A stretch of DNA of 64,000 bases from Desulfoluna sp. (GTDB taxonomy: Bacteria > Desulfobacterota > Desulfobacteria > Desulfobacterales > Desulfolunaceae): NCBI RefSeq assembly GCF_030145185.1, contig NZ_JAQYWB010000023.1, positions 17,391 through 81,390 on the forward strand, read 5' to 3'. The notes under the pieces are model-generated. The model saw only the letters and a list, made by a program, of their open reading frames with translations. It searched no databases and had not been told where the DNA came from. Both the position numbers and the translations under genes were made by a program. Shown piece after piece: positions 1-9,874 of the stretch (the stretch's first letter is position 1; each line of letters starts with the position of its first letter).

Positions 1-3
1 TCG

Positions 4-813
4 ATGACCCACGCCACCGTGCTCTTTGAACAACAGGATCAAACGGGCATCATACGCCTCAATCGCCCCCATCGAATGAACGCTGTGATTGAAACCATGT
101 ATGAAGAGTTAACGTTCATCCTGAAGACTGTCGTGTCGGATCCCCGGATACGGGTACTCATTTTAACCGGCTCACCCCGGGTTCGTCACGGCGAAATAAA
201 AGAGGCCTTCTGTGCCGGCGCGGATCTTAAACACCACGCCAGCGCAGAACGCAGTCCGCAGGAGAAAAGAGCCTATATTGAGCTGGCCCACGCCACCTGC
301 CAGAAACTTCGCACCCTTCCCCTCCCGGTCATTGCCGCCGTAAATGGCCCGGCCCGGGGTGCCGGGACCGAACTGGCAATGAACTGCGATTTTGTACTGA
401 TGGCCGACACCGCCACGCTGGCCTTTCCCGAAACAGGGCTGGGTACCATGGTGGGGGGAGGCGTCACCCGCCACTTGGAGCGCACCGTAGGCCTGATGCG
501 CGCACGGGAACTGATTTATACGGGCCGAAGCCTCAATGGACCGGACTCTGTTGTGGCAGGCCTTGCCCTCTTCAGTGTACCGGGTCCCCGTCTTCTGGAG
601 GAAGCCCTGGGCTTCGCTTCCCGCATGACGCACAAAGCCCCTCTCTCTATTGCTTTTGCCAAAAGCCTCATGGAAAATGCGCCACAGCGTTCCCTGACGG
701 ATGCCTATCGAGAAGAGAGCGAAGCCATTCTTTCCTGCATGAAAACCCAAGATTGGCAGGAGGGCATTGATGCTTTTAAGGAAAAACGCCAACCCACGTT
801 CAAAGGAATCTAA
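4..813 (+). CDS. Enoyl-CoA hydratase/isomerase family protein
   Basis: Crotonase-fold enzyme of 269 residues, the usual family length. An oxyanion-hole segment (FCAGADLKHH, about residues 69-78) and the helix segment GAGTELAMNCD are visible. The two glutamates used by true hydratases appear to be kept: one in GAGTELAM and one in FPETGLG. The product should hydrate or isomerise an acyl-CoA in the cytoplasm; the exact substrate cannot be read. The start is the first ATG in the window and the N-terminus (MTHATVLFEQQD) looks complete. The next gene begins 3 bases after the stop, so it is probably co-transcribed with the acyl-CoA synthetase, which suggests a shared acyl-CoA pathway. Sure of the family, not of the substrate. 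Confidence 0.88.
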   Translation: MTHATVLFEQQDQTGIIRLNRPHRMNAVIETMYEELTFILKTVVSDPRIRVLILTGSPRVRHGEIKEAFCAGADLKHHASAERSPQEKRAYIELAHATCQKLRTLPLPVIAAVNGPARGAGTELAMNCDFVLMADTATLAFPETGLGTMVGGGVTRHLERTVGLMRARELIYTGRSLNGPDSVVAGLALFSVPGPRLLEEALGFASRMTHKAPLSIAFAKSLMENAPQRSLTDAYREESEAILSCMKTQDWQEGIDAFKEKRQPTFKGI

Positions 814-815
814 GC

Positions 816-2981
816 ATGGAAGCTCTTCGCCGCATACTCAACGCCGACTCCGTGGCCATCATCGGGGCCTCACGGGACGAAACCAAACGGGGGTATCAGG
901 CCGTCGCCACCCTGAAAAAAAGTGGTTTTGAAGGAAACATCTTTCCCGTAAACCCCCGAGAAAGACGAATTCTGGGGCTTCGATGCTACGCCAATGTCGA
1001 AGAGATTAAAGAATCGGTGGATCTGGCTCTGATCACCACACCGGCGGAAACGATCCCCACGCTTCTGGCCGACTGTGGACGTAAAGGGATTGCCGGGGCT
1101 GTGATTATCGCCGGTGGCTTTGGTGAAATGGGTGGACAGGGCAAACGCCTGGAGATGGAGATCCTTAAAACCGCCCGTACCCATGGAGTCCGCCTGGTAG
1201 GACCCAACACCTCCGGGATTATCAACATGTGGACGGGATTGAACCTTGTGGGCCTCTCAGATGTTCCCAAAGGGGACATTGCCCTGCTCACCCAAAGCGG
1301 TAACATCGCACTCCACCTGATCACCGAGGCCAGGCTTCGCAGCCACAAAGGATTTTCCTATTACATCGGCGTGGGGAACGAATCCGATATCCATTTTGAC
1401 GAATATCTGGAATTTTTTCGAAATGATGAAAAGACGAAAGCCATTCTCATCTATGTGGAGGGCTTAAGGGATGGTCGAACCTTCCTCCAGCAGGTGTACA
1501 AAACCTCCCGTGAAAAACCGATTATTCTTCTGAAAAGCGGCCGGTCCTCTACGGGACAAAAGTCTGCGGGATCTCACACCGGCGCCTTGGCAGGAATCTC
1601 CGAAGTGGCCCGAACCTCTTTTGAACGTGCGGGGATTATCTACATTGAGCACCCTGATCAGCTCTTTCCTGTTGCGGAAACCCTCTCCAGCCTTCCCCCC
1701 ATACGAAACAAAAAGGTGGCGATCCTGGCGGACGGAGGCGGGCATGCCACCATCGCATCGGACCTTCTCACCGATTTAGGCGTGGAGATCCCCCCTTTGT
1801 CCGACCGGACCCAGGCCAAACTGCGAGACATACTTCCCCACAATGCCTCGGTCACCAACCCCGTGGATGTTGCCGGGGGGACCGATTCCAACCCTGAAAT
1901 ATTTGCTCAATGTGCCAGAATCATTTTAAGCGACTCCAACGTCGGTGGTCTTCTCATTGCCGGGCTCTTTGGGGGCTACGCCATTCGGTTCGCCGAAAAA
2001 CTCAGGTTTATTGAGGAAGATGCGGCTCACCAGATGGGCAAGCTGGTTCAAAAAACGGGAAAACCCATCGTCTTGCAGAGCCTGTATAACTCGGTCAAGC
2101 CACACTCCCTTGAGCTTCTGCGTTATTACGGGATCCCGGTCTACGAGTCTCTGGACATCGCCACCCGGTGCATCGGGGCGCTTTCCCGCTATGGGCAATA
2201 CATTTCTGCGTACAAATACAAAACAAATTTTCACTTTAACTGGGGCGCCAAGGCCAAAAAAAAGGCCCTCCGGATTATGGAGAATGCACGGAAAGAGAGC
2301 CGTCGTTACCTCTTTGAGCACGAAGCCAAAGAGCTCCTGCGCTGTCATGGTGCCCCGGCAACCCATGATCAATTAGCCAAAACAGCCGATGATGCCGTCC
2401 GCCTGGCCCGTGAATTCGAGGGATCCGCTGTGCTCAAAATTGTTTCGCCGGATATCCTTCATAAAAGTGATGCAGGCGGGGTGCGACTCAATCTGGAAAA
2501 CGAGGACCAAATTAAAAACGCCTTTCACCGCATCATCGACAACGCCCGGGAATACAAACCCGGTGCGGTCATCAAAGGCTGTCTGGTGTCCAGCATGAAG
2601 AAAAAGGGCGTCGAGGTGATCATCGGAACAAAAATTGACCGTCAATTTGGTCCTGTGGTGATGTTCGGCATTGGTGGGATCCTTGTGGAGGTGGTACGCG
2701 ATGTCTCCTTCCGGGTCCTGCCTCTCTCTCGAACCGCTGCCACACGCATGATTGATGAGATCAAATCGGCTCCCATATTAAATGGCTTTCGAGGGTCTCC
2801 TGCCCTGGACAAGCAGGCGCTCAGTGAGCTTTTGCTGACCGTCTCTGAAATCATTGAATCCTATCCGGACATCGAAGAGATGGATTTAAATCCAGTGATT
2901 GTCCACGATCATGGGATTGATATCGCCGATGCTCGAATCATTTTAAAAAAAATACCGAGTGAAACAAACCCAGTGGATTAA
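816..2981 (+). CDS. Acyl-CoA synthetase, NDP-forming (fused alpha-beta, acetate--CoA ligase type)
   Basis: 721-residue single-chain enzyme that interconverts acyl-CoA plus NDP and phosphate with free acid, CoA and NTP. Visible order: CoA-binding Rossmann domain (about 1-135, ADSVAIIGASRD), succinyl-CoA-ligase-like domain (about 145-300), a linker ligase domain, then a C-terminal ATP-grasp domain (about 490-715, AVLKIVSPDILHKSDAGGV). His254 lies in the motif SAGSHTGALAG and corresponds to the phosphorylated histidine of the family. It follows the hydratase by 2 bases, so an operon is likely. A second 720-residue paralogue is encoded at 44669-46831. In anaerobes such enzymes conserve energy by substrate-level phosphorylation; direction and substrate here are inferred. 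Confidence 0.9.
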   Translation: MEALRRILNADSVAIIGASRDETKRGYQAVATLKKSGFEGNIFPVNPRERRILGLRCYANVEEIKESVDLALITTPAETIPTLLADCGRKGIAGAVIIAGGFGEMGGQGKRLEMEILKTARTHGVRLVGPNTSGIINMWTGLNLVGLSDVPKGDIALLTQSGNIALHLITEARLRSHKGFSYYIGVGNESDIHFDEYLEFFRNDEKTKAILIYVEGLRDGRTFLQQVYKTSREKPIILLKSGRSSTGQKSAGSHTGALAGISEVARTSFERAGIIYIEHPDQLFPVAETLSSLPPIRNKKVAILADGGGHATIASDLLTDLGVEIPPLSDRTQAKLRDILPHNASVTNPVDVAGGTDSNPEIFAQCARIILSDSNVGGLLIAGLFGGYAIRFAEKLRFIEEDAAHQMGKLVQKTGKPIVLQSLYNSVKPHSLELLRYYGIPVYESLDIATRCIGALSRYGQYISAYKYKTNFHFNWGAKAKKKALRIMENARKESRRYLFEHEAKELLRCHGAPATHDQLAKTADDAVRLAREFEGSAVLKIVSPDILHKSDAGGVRLNLENEDQIKNAFHRIIDNAREYKPGAVIKGCLVSSMKKKGVEVIIGTKIDRQFGPVVMFGIGGILVEVVRDVSFRVLPLSRTAATRMIDEIKSAPILNGFRGSPALDKQALSELLLTVSEIIESYPDIEEMDLNPVIVHDHGIDIADARIILKKIPSETNPVD

Positions 2982-3002
2982 TGTCCTTTCAGGAGAGATG
3001 CC

Positions 3003-3791
3003 ATGCCGGACCCCTGCCCCTTTGATCGCAACGATGTCCTCAGCCTGCTGTTTCACCCTCGGCCGGGACTTCCCGTCGAACAAGAGACCGCCACCTGCTT
3101 TGATCTCTTCATCCCTGCCCATGATGGAGAACGCCTTGTCATTCGTTGCCATCTTAAAGGCAAAGAGTGGCCCTGCCTCCTCTTCTTTCACGGCAACGGA
3201 GAGGTCGCCTCTGATTACGATGAATTCGCCTCTCATCTTACCGGATGCGGGTACAATTTTTTTATCGCAGAATACCGGGGATACGGCCTCTCGCAAGGGG
3301 AGCCCTCGGTGGCTCATATGCTTTCCGATGCCAGAACGACTTTTTCCTTTCTGGACGGATGGTTGAAAAACCGAGAGTACGACGCCCCTCGGGTGGTGAT
3401 GGGACGCTCCATCGGCAGTGCCCCGGCCATCGAGGTGGCGACTTTTTTTCCAGCGTGCATCCAGGCACTTGTCATCGAAAGCGGATTTGCCCGGTTCATT
3501 CCTCTCCTCCACACCCTTGGACTGCCCCGGTGGGTAGAGCTCCCCCATGAATCCAGGGGACCGGCCAACCTGACAAAAATCAGCACGTACAGCGGCCCTC
3601 TTCTTGTGATACATGCCGCTGAAGACAGCATCATCTCCTTTCACGAAGGTGAAGATCTCTTTGAAGCCTCTCCCTCACAAGAGAAACACTTTCTCGAGGT
3701 GAAAAATGCAGACCACAACGACCTCTTTTATGTGGGCTTCCGAGATTATCTGGACGCCCTGGAAGGCCTTTCCCGGCGTCTGATGACCTGA
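3003..3791 (+). CDS. Alpha/beta hydrolase (ABHD13/17-BEM46-like)
   Basis: 262-residue alpha/beta hydrolase. The segment FFHGNGEVASDY is the oxyanion-side HGN motif. Ser136 in MGRSIGSAP is the nucleophile (G-x-S-x-G). An acid is found in HAAEDSIISF and the catalytic His in NADHNDLF near the C-terminus. No signal peptide is evident, so it is probably cytoplasmic. It lies 21 bases after the acyl-CoA synthetase on the same strand and may be a thioesterase-like or carboxylesterase accessory to that operon; that role is a guess from context. AGGAGAGATGCC upstream gives a good ribosome-binding site for this ATG. Confidence 0.85.
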   Translation: MPDPCPFDRNDVLSLLFHPRPGLPVEQETATCFDLFIPAHDGERLVIRCHLKGKEWPCLLFFHGNGEVASDYDEFASHLTGCGYNFFIAEYRGYGLSQGEPSVAHMLSDARTTFSFLDGWLKNREYDAPRVVMGRSIGSAPAIEVATFFPACIQALVIESGFARFIPLLHTLGLPRWVELPHESRGPANLTKISTYSGPLLVIHAAEDSIISFHEGEDLFEASPSQEKHFLEVKNADHNDLFYVGFRDYLDALEGLSRRLMT

Positions 3792-3802
3792 TTTGAAATC
3801 AT

Positions 3803-5626
3803 TTATCTCGATTCACCCTTCCAGAGTTTTTCTCGAAGACCCGAGGCCCTGTGGGTTCGCCTGGAAAGCGCTCTTTCAAGGATCTCAGGAGCGCTCCACA
3901 CGGCCACCTCTTCCCTCGCACGGGTAATCCCGGTGTAGATCAGCTCACGGGTCAACACCGGGGCATCGCTGTCAGGAAGCAGCAAGGTCACATGGTTGAA
4001 TTCTGAGCCCTGGCTCTTGTGAACCGTCATGGCAAAGACGGTCTCCACCGAGGGGAGTCGGGCGCAATGGATATGGCGCAAGCCCCCTTCGGTGTCGGGA
4101 AAAGCCACGGCCAACTCTCCCCCCGTCTTAACGGTGATCCCCGTGTCCCCATTAAAGAGCCCTAAGGTGTAATCGTTTTCCGTCACCATCACCGGCCGGC
4201 CGCGGTACCAGAGATCCGCCCCTGCGAGCCCTATGCAGCGCTCCACCCATTGATTGATGCGTAAGACCCCCATGGGGCCTTTTCGAACGGCACAGAGAAT
4301 TCGAAACCGATCGATGGCCGCCAGCATGTCATGGGGATCCGTTAACCGGGCATATCCGGCCAGATGATGCCGAACCCTCGCCTCAAGCCAGGCCATGGGG
4401 CTATCGCCCAGGGCGGGACCTGCCAGAAGAAAACCCGGATCGGCGATTCTGGAGAGAGCCTGGACGTCCCCCCGATTGGCAGCGTCCGCGGCTTGACCGA
4501 TGCCCGGACAGGCCCCGAAGCGATAACTCTTCGTCAGGGTGGTCACCGCGTCGGCAAGGGGGGGGAGCTGGGGATCCGTCGGGAGACTCCTCCCCGTTAT
4601 TTTTAAAAGCATGCGCCCCAGCTCCGGTGAGACGCGGTCCCCTTTTTTCCCGTGACAGAGGTCCCCCATCACCGAACCCGCCTCCACCGAGGCCAGCTGG
4701 TTCCGATCCCCCATGAGGATAAGCCGGGTGGAAGGAGACAAGGCCCGAACCAGGCGCCCCATGAGAGGAAGATCCACCATGGACGCTTCATCCACCACGA
4801 TGATGTCGTAAGGAAGGGGCTCGCGATGGCGGAAGAGTTCCCGACGGCCCCGCCCCAATTTGCCAAGAATTCGATGGATGGTGGCGGCCTCTCTGGGAAG
4901 CGCGTTTCTCACGGCGTCCTTTAAATCCAACCGTTTTAAAGCACCTGCCATGGACTCCATGAGGCGGGCGGCCGCTTTGCCAGTAGGAGCTACCAGGGCA
5001 ATGGTCGGCGTCCCGCTGAATCGACGCTGATGCTGTTCCACAAGCAGCGATAAGATTTTCGTCACGGTGGTGGTCTTTCCCGTTCCCGGCCCGCCTGAGA
5101 TAACACAGAATCGATGCAGCAACGCCACCGCCGCGGCCAGTTTCTGACGATCCATTCCGTCCTCTGCAAGGGCGGGAAAATACCGATTGAGGCCCTCTTG
5201 CAGGGCGCTCATTTCCGCTTCCGGGAGATCTGAAAGGCGACACTCTCCGGCCATATACAGGGCCACCTCCTGCTGAAAGCGGTAATAGCGTCGCAGATAA
5301 AGTCGCCCTCGATCATCGAGCACAAGAAGCGAGCCCTGGTCATCCCTTCCGGCCACGCCCAGCTCTCGAAGATGCTCTCCCCAGCTTCCGCCGTCCATCG
5401 GGCTGACACAGTCCGCCACTGAATAGCCAGCAAACCTGTTCAAATCGATACAGATATGCCCGTGTCGGCTCTCACGACTCACCAGAGCTGCCGCAAAAAA
5501 AATCGACTCATCCTGTGCGTGCCGCTCGGCCAGAAACGAGGCAAAGGCCAGGTCGGTATGGGAAAAACCCTGCTCCATCCAGACCTTCCAGCCAGAGGGC
5601 TTCATGGCTTCCTGCTTTAAATTCAT
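3803..5626 (-). CDS. recD: Exodeoxyribonuclease V alpha subunit RecD
   Basis: 607 residues, matching the E. coli RecD length. It is the 5'-3' SF1B helicase motor of the RecBCD double-strand-break repair nuclease. The Walker A is GGPGTGKTTT with Lys184. Walker B is IIVVDEASMVD. The C-terminal helicase motif MTVHKSQGSEFNHV and the following YTGITRARE complete the set. It is convergent with the hydrolase gene (11-base gap) and lies downstream of recCB, but a gene on the opposite strand (5720-6277) separates them, so it needs its own promoter. No strong promoter is visible in the 93-base gap upstream; the ribosome-binding site is weak (GAGGAAGAGATG). Confidence 0.93.
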   Translation of the reverse strand: MNLKQEAMKPSGWKVWMEQGFSHTDLAFASFLAERHAQDESIFFAAALVSRESRHGHICIDLNRFAGYSVADCVSPMDGGSWGEHLRELGVAGRDDQGSLLVLDDRGRLYLRRYYRFQQEVALYMAGECRLSDLPEAEMSALQEGLNRYFPALAEDGMDRQKLAAAVALLHRFCVISGGPGTGKTTTVTKILSLLVEQHQRRFSGTPTIALVAPTGKAAARLMESMAGALKRLDLKDAVRNALPREAATIHRILGKLGRGRRELFRHREPLPYDIIVVDEASMVDLPLMGRLVRALSPSTRLILMGDRNQLASVEAGSVMGDLCHGKKGDRVSPELGRMLLKITGRSLPTDPQLPPLADAVTTLTKSYRFGACPGIGQAADAANRGDVQALSRIADPGFLLAGPALGDSPMAWLEARVRHHLAGYARLTDPHDMLAAIDRFRILCAVRKGPMGVLRINQWVERCIGLAGADLWYRGRPVMVTENDYTLGLFNGDTGITVKTGGELAVAFPDTEGGLRHIHCARLPSVETVFAMTVHKSQGSEFNHVTLLLPDSDAPVLTRELIYTGITRAREEVAVWSAPEILERALSRRTHRASGLREKLWKGESR

Positions 5627-5719
5627 TGGATCATCTCTTCCTCATTGTGATAATATACGCGATTGTATGCAGCCGGTTCGCCGACAACTCACTAACCTTT
5701 CAGTACGACAGGCATATTC

Positions 5720-6277
5720 ATGAAGCTTCAAGAAGCACCGACTATTGATCTTATCGCAGCCGTTCTCTCCGAGGCGGTTACCTATGTGCTGGAACTCAGC
5801 ATCCGGAAATCTATCTCCTTCGCCCCCACCCTCCAGACCATCCCCAAGCTGATCATGCGACCGGATATCAGCTGCTTCGTTCAGCTGAGCGGAGACTTCA
5901 GCGGGCTGATTGTCTTCAATTTCAGCGATCGGACCGCCGTCAAACTCTATCAGAGTTACATGGTGTCCATGGGCATTCCCCCAGAAAATCTCGTCAAGGA
6001 TTTTACCTCCAACGAGGTGACCGACAGCATTGGTGAAATCTTTAATCAGGTGGTCGGAGAGTTTACCCGCCTCATTGAAACAGAGTTTGGCCTCTCCATC
6101 ATGTGGGGGCAACCCAAAGTATTGGCTCTGACCAGTGCCATCACCCTCACCATCGATGCCGACTATCACGAGAACCGACGCATCGCCTTTGCCATCGACA
6201 ACGACCGGTTCCAGGCGGAAGTGGCCCTGGAACAGACTCAGTTTACCCACATGCCGGAATTCAACCGCCCCGCTTAG
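5720..6277 (+). CDS. DUF3334 family protein (CheX/CheC-like fold)
   Basis: 185-residue cytoplasmic protein matching my recollection of the DUF3334 family: segments KLIMRPDISCFVQLSGDFSG, VIFNFSD-like and TSNEVTDSIGEIFNQVVGEF. The E-x-x-N spacing in GEIFNQVVG resembles the phosphatase motif of CheX/CheC, so a phospho-response-regulator phosphatase is possible; this is inference. It sits alone on the plus strand inside the recBCD locus, between recD and recB, with no chemotaxis neighbour. Its TAG stop codon at 6275-6277 is the first three bases of the repeat relic TAGCCCGG, so the C-terminal end may have been redefined by that insertion. Confidence 0.8.
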   Translation: MKLQEAPTIDLIAAVLSEAVTYVLELSIRKSISFAPTLQTIPKLIMRPDISCFVQLSGDFSGLIVFNFSDRTAVKLYQSYMVSMGIPPENLVKDFTSNEVTDSIGEIFNQVVGEFTRLIETEFGLSIMWGQPKVLALTSAITLTIDADYHENRRIAFAIDNDRFQAEVALEQTQFTHMPEFNRPA

Positions 6278-6296
6278 CCCGGAAATATCCGGGTTA
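6275..6296. repeat. Fused inverted ends of the TAGCCCGG repeat family (relic)
   Basis: TAGCCCGGAAATATCCGGGTTA is left end plus right end of the 251-bp repeat with the interior gone. It supplies the stop codon of the DUF3334 gene (6275-6277) and can form a short hairpin between the convergent DUF3334 and recB genes. Confidence 0.7.
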
Positions 6297-6328
6297 GGGG
6301 GTGGCCCCTTTTTCTGCCCTCTCTCTTC

Positions 6329-9300
6329 TCAGGGCAGATCGATCAACAAGGCGTCCAATTCCCGTATGCAACCCTCCTCAGGCCGATCGAAGTAGACGCC
6401 CTTGCCGGAGCCATCCACACCCCGAAGAAAGACATACCAGGCTCCGGCCATATGGACTTCATAGTCATACGCCTCGCCCAATTTAAGGGCGAGGTGACGA
6501 TTCAAGGCCACGGTGTAGAGGAGATACTGAAGGCCGTAGTGATGTTCGCTCATGGCGTGAGCCAGGGCCTGTTTATGATAGTCCTCCGGGCTGTTTCCAA
6601 GGTGATTGGACTTCCAGTCGATAATCCCAAAGCCTTTTCCCACCTGAAAAATCAAATCCACAAAGCCTTTGAGATACCCTTGAATCGGGGAAAAGCTGAG
6701 CCCTTCCATCCTCAGCTCGCCCCCTTCAAGCGGCCCATACCCCCAGCGATTCAAGACCTCTTTCAGGGCGCCGGGGGTGATGCGTTTCAAGGGAAAGGTA
6801 AACTCCATCTCGTGGAGACGCTCCCGCACGGGCACCTCCGCCAGGGTAAAGGGGGTCTCAAAGGCGTTCAGAGGCGTGTTCAGGACCTCTCTCACCATCC
6901 CGGAGATAGCTTCGGTCCAAAGTTCGGTATCGTACCCATGCCTAAGCAGCAGCTCACGGCAGGCAGAGGTCCTGACCGACTCTTCCGCGTCAAAGGGAAG
7001 GGTTTCAAAAAGCGTGTGCATAAAGGTGCCGGGGCCGGCCCCCTTGGGAAAGGCAAAAATACCTTCAGCCGGAACCTCCTCCTCTGGTTTTTTGTGGACC
7101 CAGGCGTCGTAATCGGCTTCATGGGACTCTCTACCCGAAGAAGCCAGGCCTGAAAAGCTAGTGACAATCCGCGGATCCGGTAGCCTGCCCTTGAACTGCC
7201 GCGCCGGGGCCAGTTCGGCCTGAGTCTCCTGAAAGGTCAAGGGGATCGATTCTTCATCCTGCTCGCAAAGTTGGATCGTCACCGCTCCGGTCGAGGCTGA
7301 CTCCAATTCGTGCAGATCGGTGACCAGGTCATGTTCGTTCCGGGAGACGATGAGAGAGGCCGCCTCTTCGGCACTTCTGCTCTCCGGAGCATGAAGAAGC
7401 CGTGCCATGGCGCTCCGCTCAAAGCCCTTGACCCGTCCCCAGGGGATCACCATATGATGACAGGCACGGGTCAGGGCCACATACAGCAGGCGAAGTTCTT
7501 CGGCCAGGGCCTCTCCCGCGGCCAGGGCCCTGTGTTCCTCCAAGTCCTCTGAACCCACATCGTAGACCAGAGCGTCCTCCCCTTCGTGATAGAGAGCCCC
7601 CCCTTTGGGCTCCCGATATCCCATAAAGGGGAATGGCAAAAAGACCACCCCGTATTCCAGCCCCTTGCTCTTGTGAATGGTGACAATCTGCACCGCCGTC
7701 CGATCACTCTCTAAGTGAAGCTGATGCTCCTCCAGTCTCGGTGAGGCAGGATCCCGCATGCGGGACAGCCACCGGAGGAGTCCTTCCGGTGAGAGGCGGC
7801 GCGTCATGGTTTCCCGATGCAGAAGGGCGATGAGATGCTGCATGTTGGTGACCCGGCGCTCGCCATCTGTCAGGCCCATCAGACGTTCATAGGGCTCCTG
7901 CGCCCGTATGAAGCGGCGAATCATCCGCATAAAGCTCTCCTCTTTCCAGAGGGCATGCCACTCTGCAAAAAGCACACTCCAGTGTTCCAGCTGCAAGGGG
8001 GAGGTGTCCAGCGCGGCGATGGCCTCGGCATCCAGGCCGATCATGCGGGTGGCAAGGGCTGCCTTGACCAGAGAGAGGCGCCAGGGCCGCAGGCAGGCGG
8101 CAAGCAAAAGAGCCGTCTCTTCGGCCTCCTCGCTGTCAAAAATATTTCCTGAGCTGTAGAGAACGGCGTGAACCCCCAAGGTCGTCAGATGGTTTTTCAC
8201 GGCCCTAGCCTGATCGTTGGTCCTGACGATCACCGCCACATCTTTTTCTGTAAAAGGTGCCGCTCCGATCAAAGCGCGGCCTTCCCGTCCCATGCGCAGC
8301 AGAGAGACCAGCTCGGCCCCGCAGAGGTCGATACAGAGGTTCTGGGCCACCTCTTTGGAGAGGGGCTTCTCCCCGGCCTCAAATCGCTGAATCAAAAGGG
8401 GGCTTATGGGCTCCGAATCGAGGGTCAGCGTCTCTGCATTGTCTCCCCCGGCACTTTTGACCGGAGCAAAGAGGATCCGGTCAAAAAGGAAGGGAGCATC
8501 ACCGCGTGAAAAAAGGGTGTTGACAGCCTGGACCATGCCATTGGTGCTGCGGTAGTTCACATCCAGGGTATACCCTTTTTCCGCCTCACCGGCGGCCCTT
8601 AAATAGGCAAAAATATCGGCCCCGCGGAACCCGTAAATTGCCTGTTTGGGGTCTCCGATCATAAACAGGGTGGTCTCTTTAAAAAGGCGATCAAAAATCT
8701 CGTATTGTTCGGGGTCGGTGTCCTGGAACTCATCAATGAGAGCCGCATCGTAGTTTTGACTCACGCCCCGGGCGAGGGTGTCTCCCCCGTCGTCTCCAAG
8801 GGCTCGGGCCACCCGGGAGAGCAGGTCATCGAACCCCATGATTCCGGCACTCTCTTTGTCCTTGGACAGAGTCTCATCCACATACCGGGCCAGGGCGATC
8901 AGATGAGCCATGTGATTGCGCTCATAAATAATTTTCAAATCTTCAAGGTCTTCCAGAAGGGTATCCATGATCCCGAAGAGCGGGTTCTCTTCGACGGCCT
9001 TTCCCTTTTTGGTGGCGGCGCACAAGGTGGAGAGAGATAATTTTTCAAGATCTTTCATCTCCCCAAAGGGAACGCTGCCGGAAAAAAGGTCCCGGGCCGC
9101 CGCCTCAGCCTTTCTCTCCACCCCTTTGCGGTATTTGTTCCGATTAAGGGCCGGGTCCGTTGCGATGATGCGTAAGGCGTTCTCTTTTTCCTGGCCCCAT
9201 ATTCGCGATGCCCGCCCCAGGGATGTGAGACATTGCGCCTCGCACTCCGCGGCAGAGACCGGTTCCCCCTCAGGCAAAAAGGAGATCCGGGACAAGGGGG

Positions 9301-9874
9301 TGCTGAAGGAGAGAAACCTTAACAGACTCTCGGGCAGAATCTTTTGGTCCTTGAGCCAGGCCGCGTAGAGAGAGGTCGCTCCCTCTACCATCCTCCGATA
9401 ATAATCCTGCACTGCCCGCTGCTTCAAGTGACTGAGATCGGTGACCAGTTCCATATCCAGGGGCGAGCCGCTCTCAAAGGCATGGTCCGACAAAAGCCGC
9501 CGGCAAAAGCCATGAATGGTGAAGATGGCCGCTTCATCAAAGTTGCGAAGGGCCGTTCGAAGACGACGGGCCGCATCGTTGTGCGCGGCTCCATCGGGAA
9601 ACAAAGAGGCATAGAGAGAATCATCGTTTGGGGTGCCTTCGAGAAAATGGAGGGCTTCGCGCAGCCGTTCCCGAATGCGTTCGGCCAGCTCCTGGGTGGC
9701 GGCTTCCGTAAAGGTCACCACCAGGATGCGGTCCACAGACATCTTTTCCTCTACCACGAGACGCAGGTAGAGGGCCGCGATGGTATAGGTTTTTCCGGTA
9801 CCAGCGCTTGCTTCGATGAGATTTCGCCCGGCAAGGGGAGTGGCGTCGAGACGCAGGGTCGCTAAGGTTTTCAT
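6329..9874 (-). CDS. recB: Exodeoxyribonuclease V beta subunit RecB
   Basis: 1181 residues, the usual RecB size. The N-terminal UvrD-like 3'-5' helicase has Walker A EASAGTGKTYT (Lys28), motif II DEFQDTD, GDPKQAIYGFRG, DVNYRSTN, TIHKSKGLEYGVVF and LLYVALTRA. The C-terminal nuclease domain keeps the catalytic signature GIIDWKSNHLG (Asp1086, Lys1088), so both motor and nuclease should be active. It digests and unwinds double-strand ends and loads RecA. The start ATG overlaps the recC stop by 4 bases (ATGA), indicating translational coupling. An inverted repeat around 6315-6340 overlaps the stop codon. Confidence 0.95.
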   Translation of the reverse strand: MKTLATLRLDATPLAGRNLIEASAGTGKTYTIAALYLRLVVEEKMSVDRILVVTFTEAATQELAERIRERLREALHFLEGTPNDDSLYASLFPDGAAHNDAARRLRTALRNFDEAAIFTIHGFCRRLLSDHAFESGSPLDMELVTDLSHLKQRAVQDYYRRMVEGATSLYAAWLKDQKILPESLLRFLSFSTPLSRISFLPEGEPVSAAECEAQCLTSLGRASRIWGQEKENALRIIATDPALNRNKYRKGVERKAEAAARDLFSGSVPFGEMKDLEKLSLSTLCAATKKGKAVEENPLFGIMDTLLEDLEDLKIIYERNHMAHLIALARYVDETLSKDKESAGIMGFDDLLSRVARALGDDGGDTLARGVSQNYDAALIDEFQDTDPEQYEIFDRLFKETTLFMIGDPKQAIYGFRGADIFAYLRAAGEAEKGYTLDVNYRSTNGMVQAVNTLFSRGDAPFLFDRILFAPVKSAGGDNAETLTLDSEPISPLLIQRFEAGEKPLSKEVAQNLCIDLCGAELVSLLRMGREGRALIGAAPFTEKDVAVIVRTNDQARAVKNHLTTLGVHAVLYSSGNIFDSEEAEETALLLAACLRPWRLSLVKAALATRMIGLDAEAIAALDTSPLQLEHWSVLFAEWHALWKEESFMRMIRRFIRAQEPYERLMGLTDGERRVTNMQHLIALLHRETMTRRLSPEGLLRWLSRMRDPASPRLEEHQLHLESDRTAVQIVTIHKSKGLEYGVVFLPFPFMGYREPKGGALYHEGEDALVYDVGSEDLEEHRALAAGEALAEELRLLYVALTRACHHMVIPWGRVKGFERSAMARLLHAPESRSAEEAASLIVSRNEHDLVTDLHELESASTGAVTIQLCEQDEESIPLTFQETQAELAPARQFKGRLPDPRIVTSFSGLASSGRESHEADYDAWVHKKPEEEVPAEGIFAFPKGAGPGTFMHTLFETLPFDAEESVRTSACRELLLRHGYDTELWTEAISGMVREVLNTPLNAFETPFTLAEVPVRERLHEMEFTFPLKRITPGALKEVLNRWGYGPLEGGELRMEGLSFSPIQGYLKGFVDLIFQVGKGFGIIDWKSNHLGNSPEDYHKQALAHAMSEHHYGLQYLLYTVALNRHLALKLGEAYDYEVHMAGAWYVFLRGVDGSGKGVYFDRPEEGCIRELDALLIDLP

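Noticed and set aside
6315..6340. Inverted repeat TCTGCCCT / AGGGCAGA at the recB end as a terminator
   Set aside because: On the minus strand it is followed by A residues, not a T run, and it overlaps the recB stop codon.
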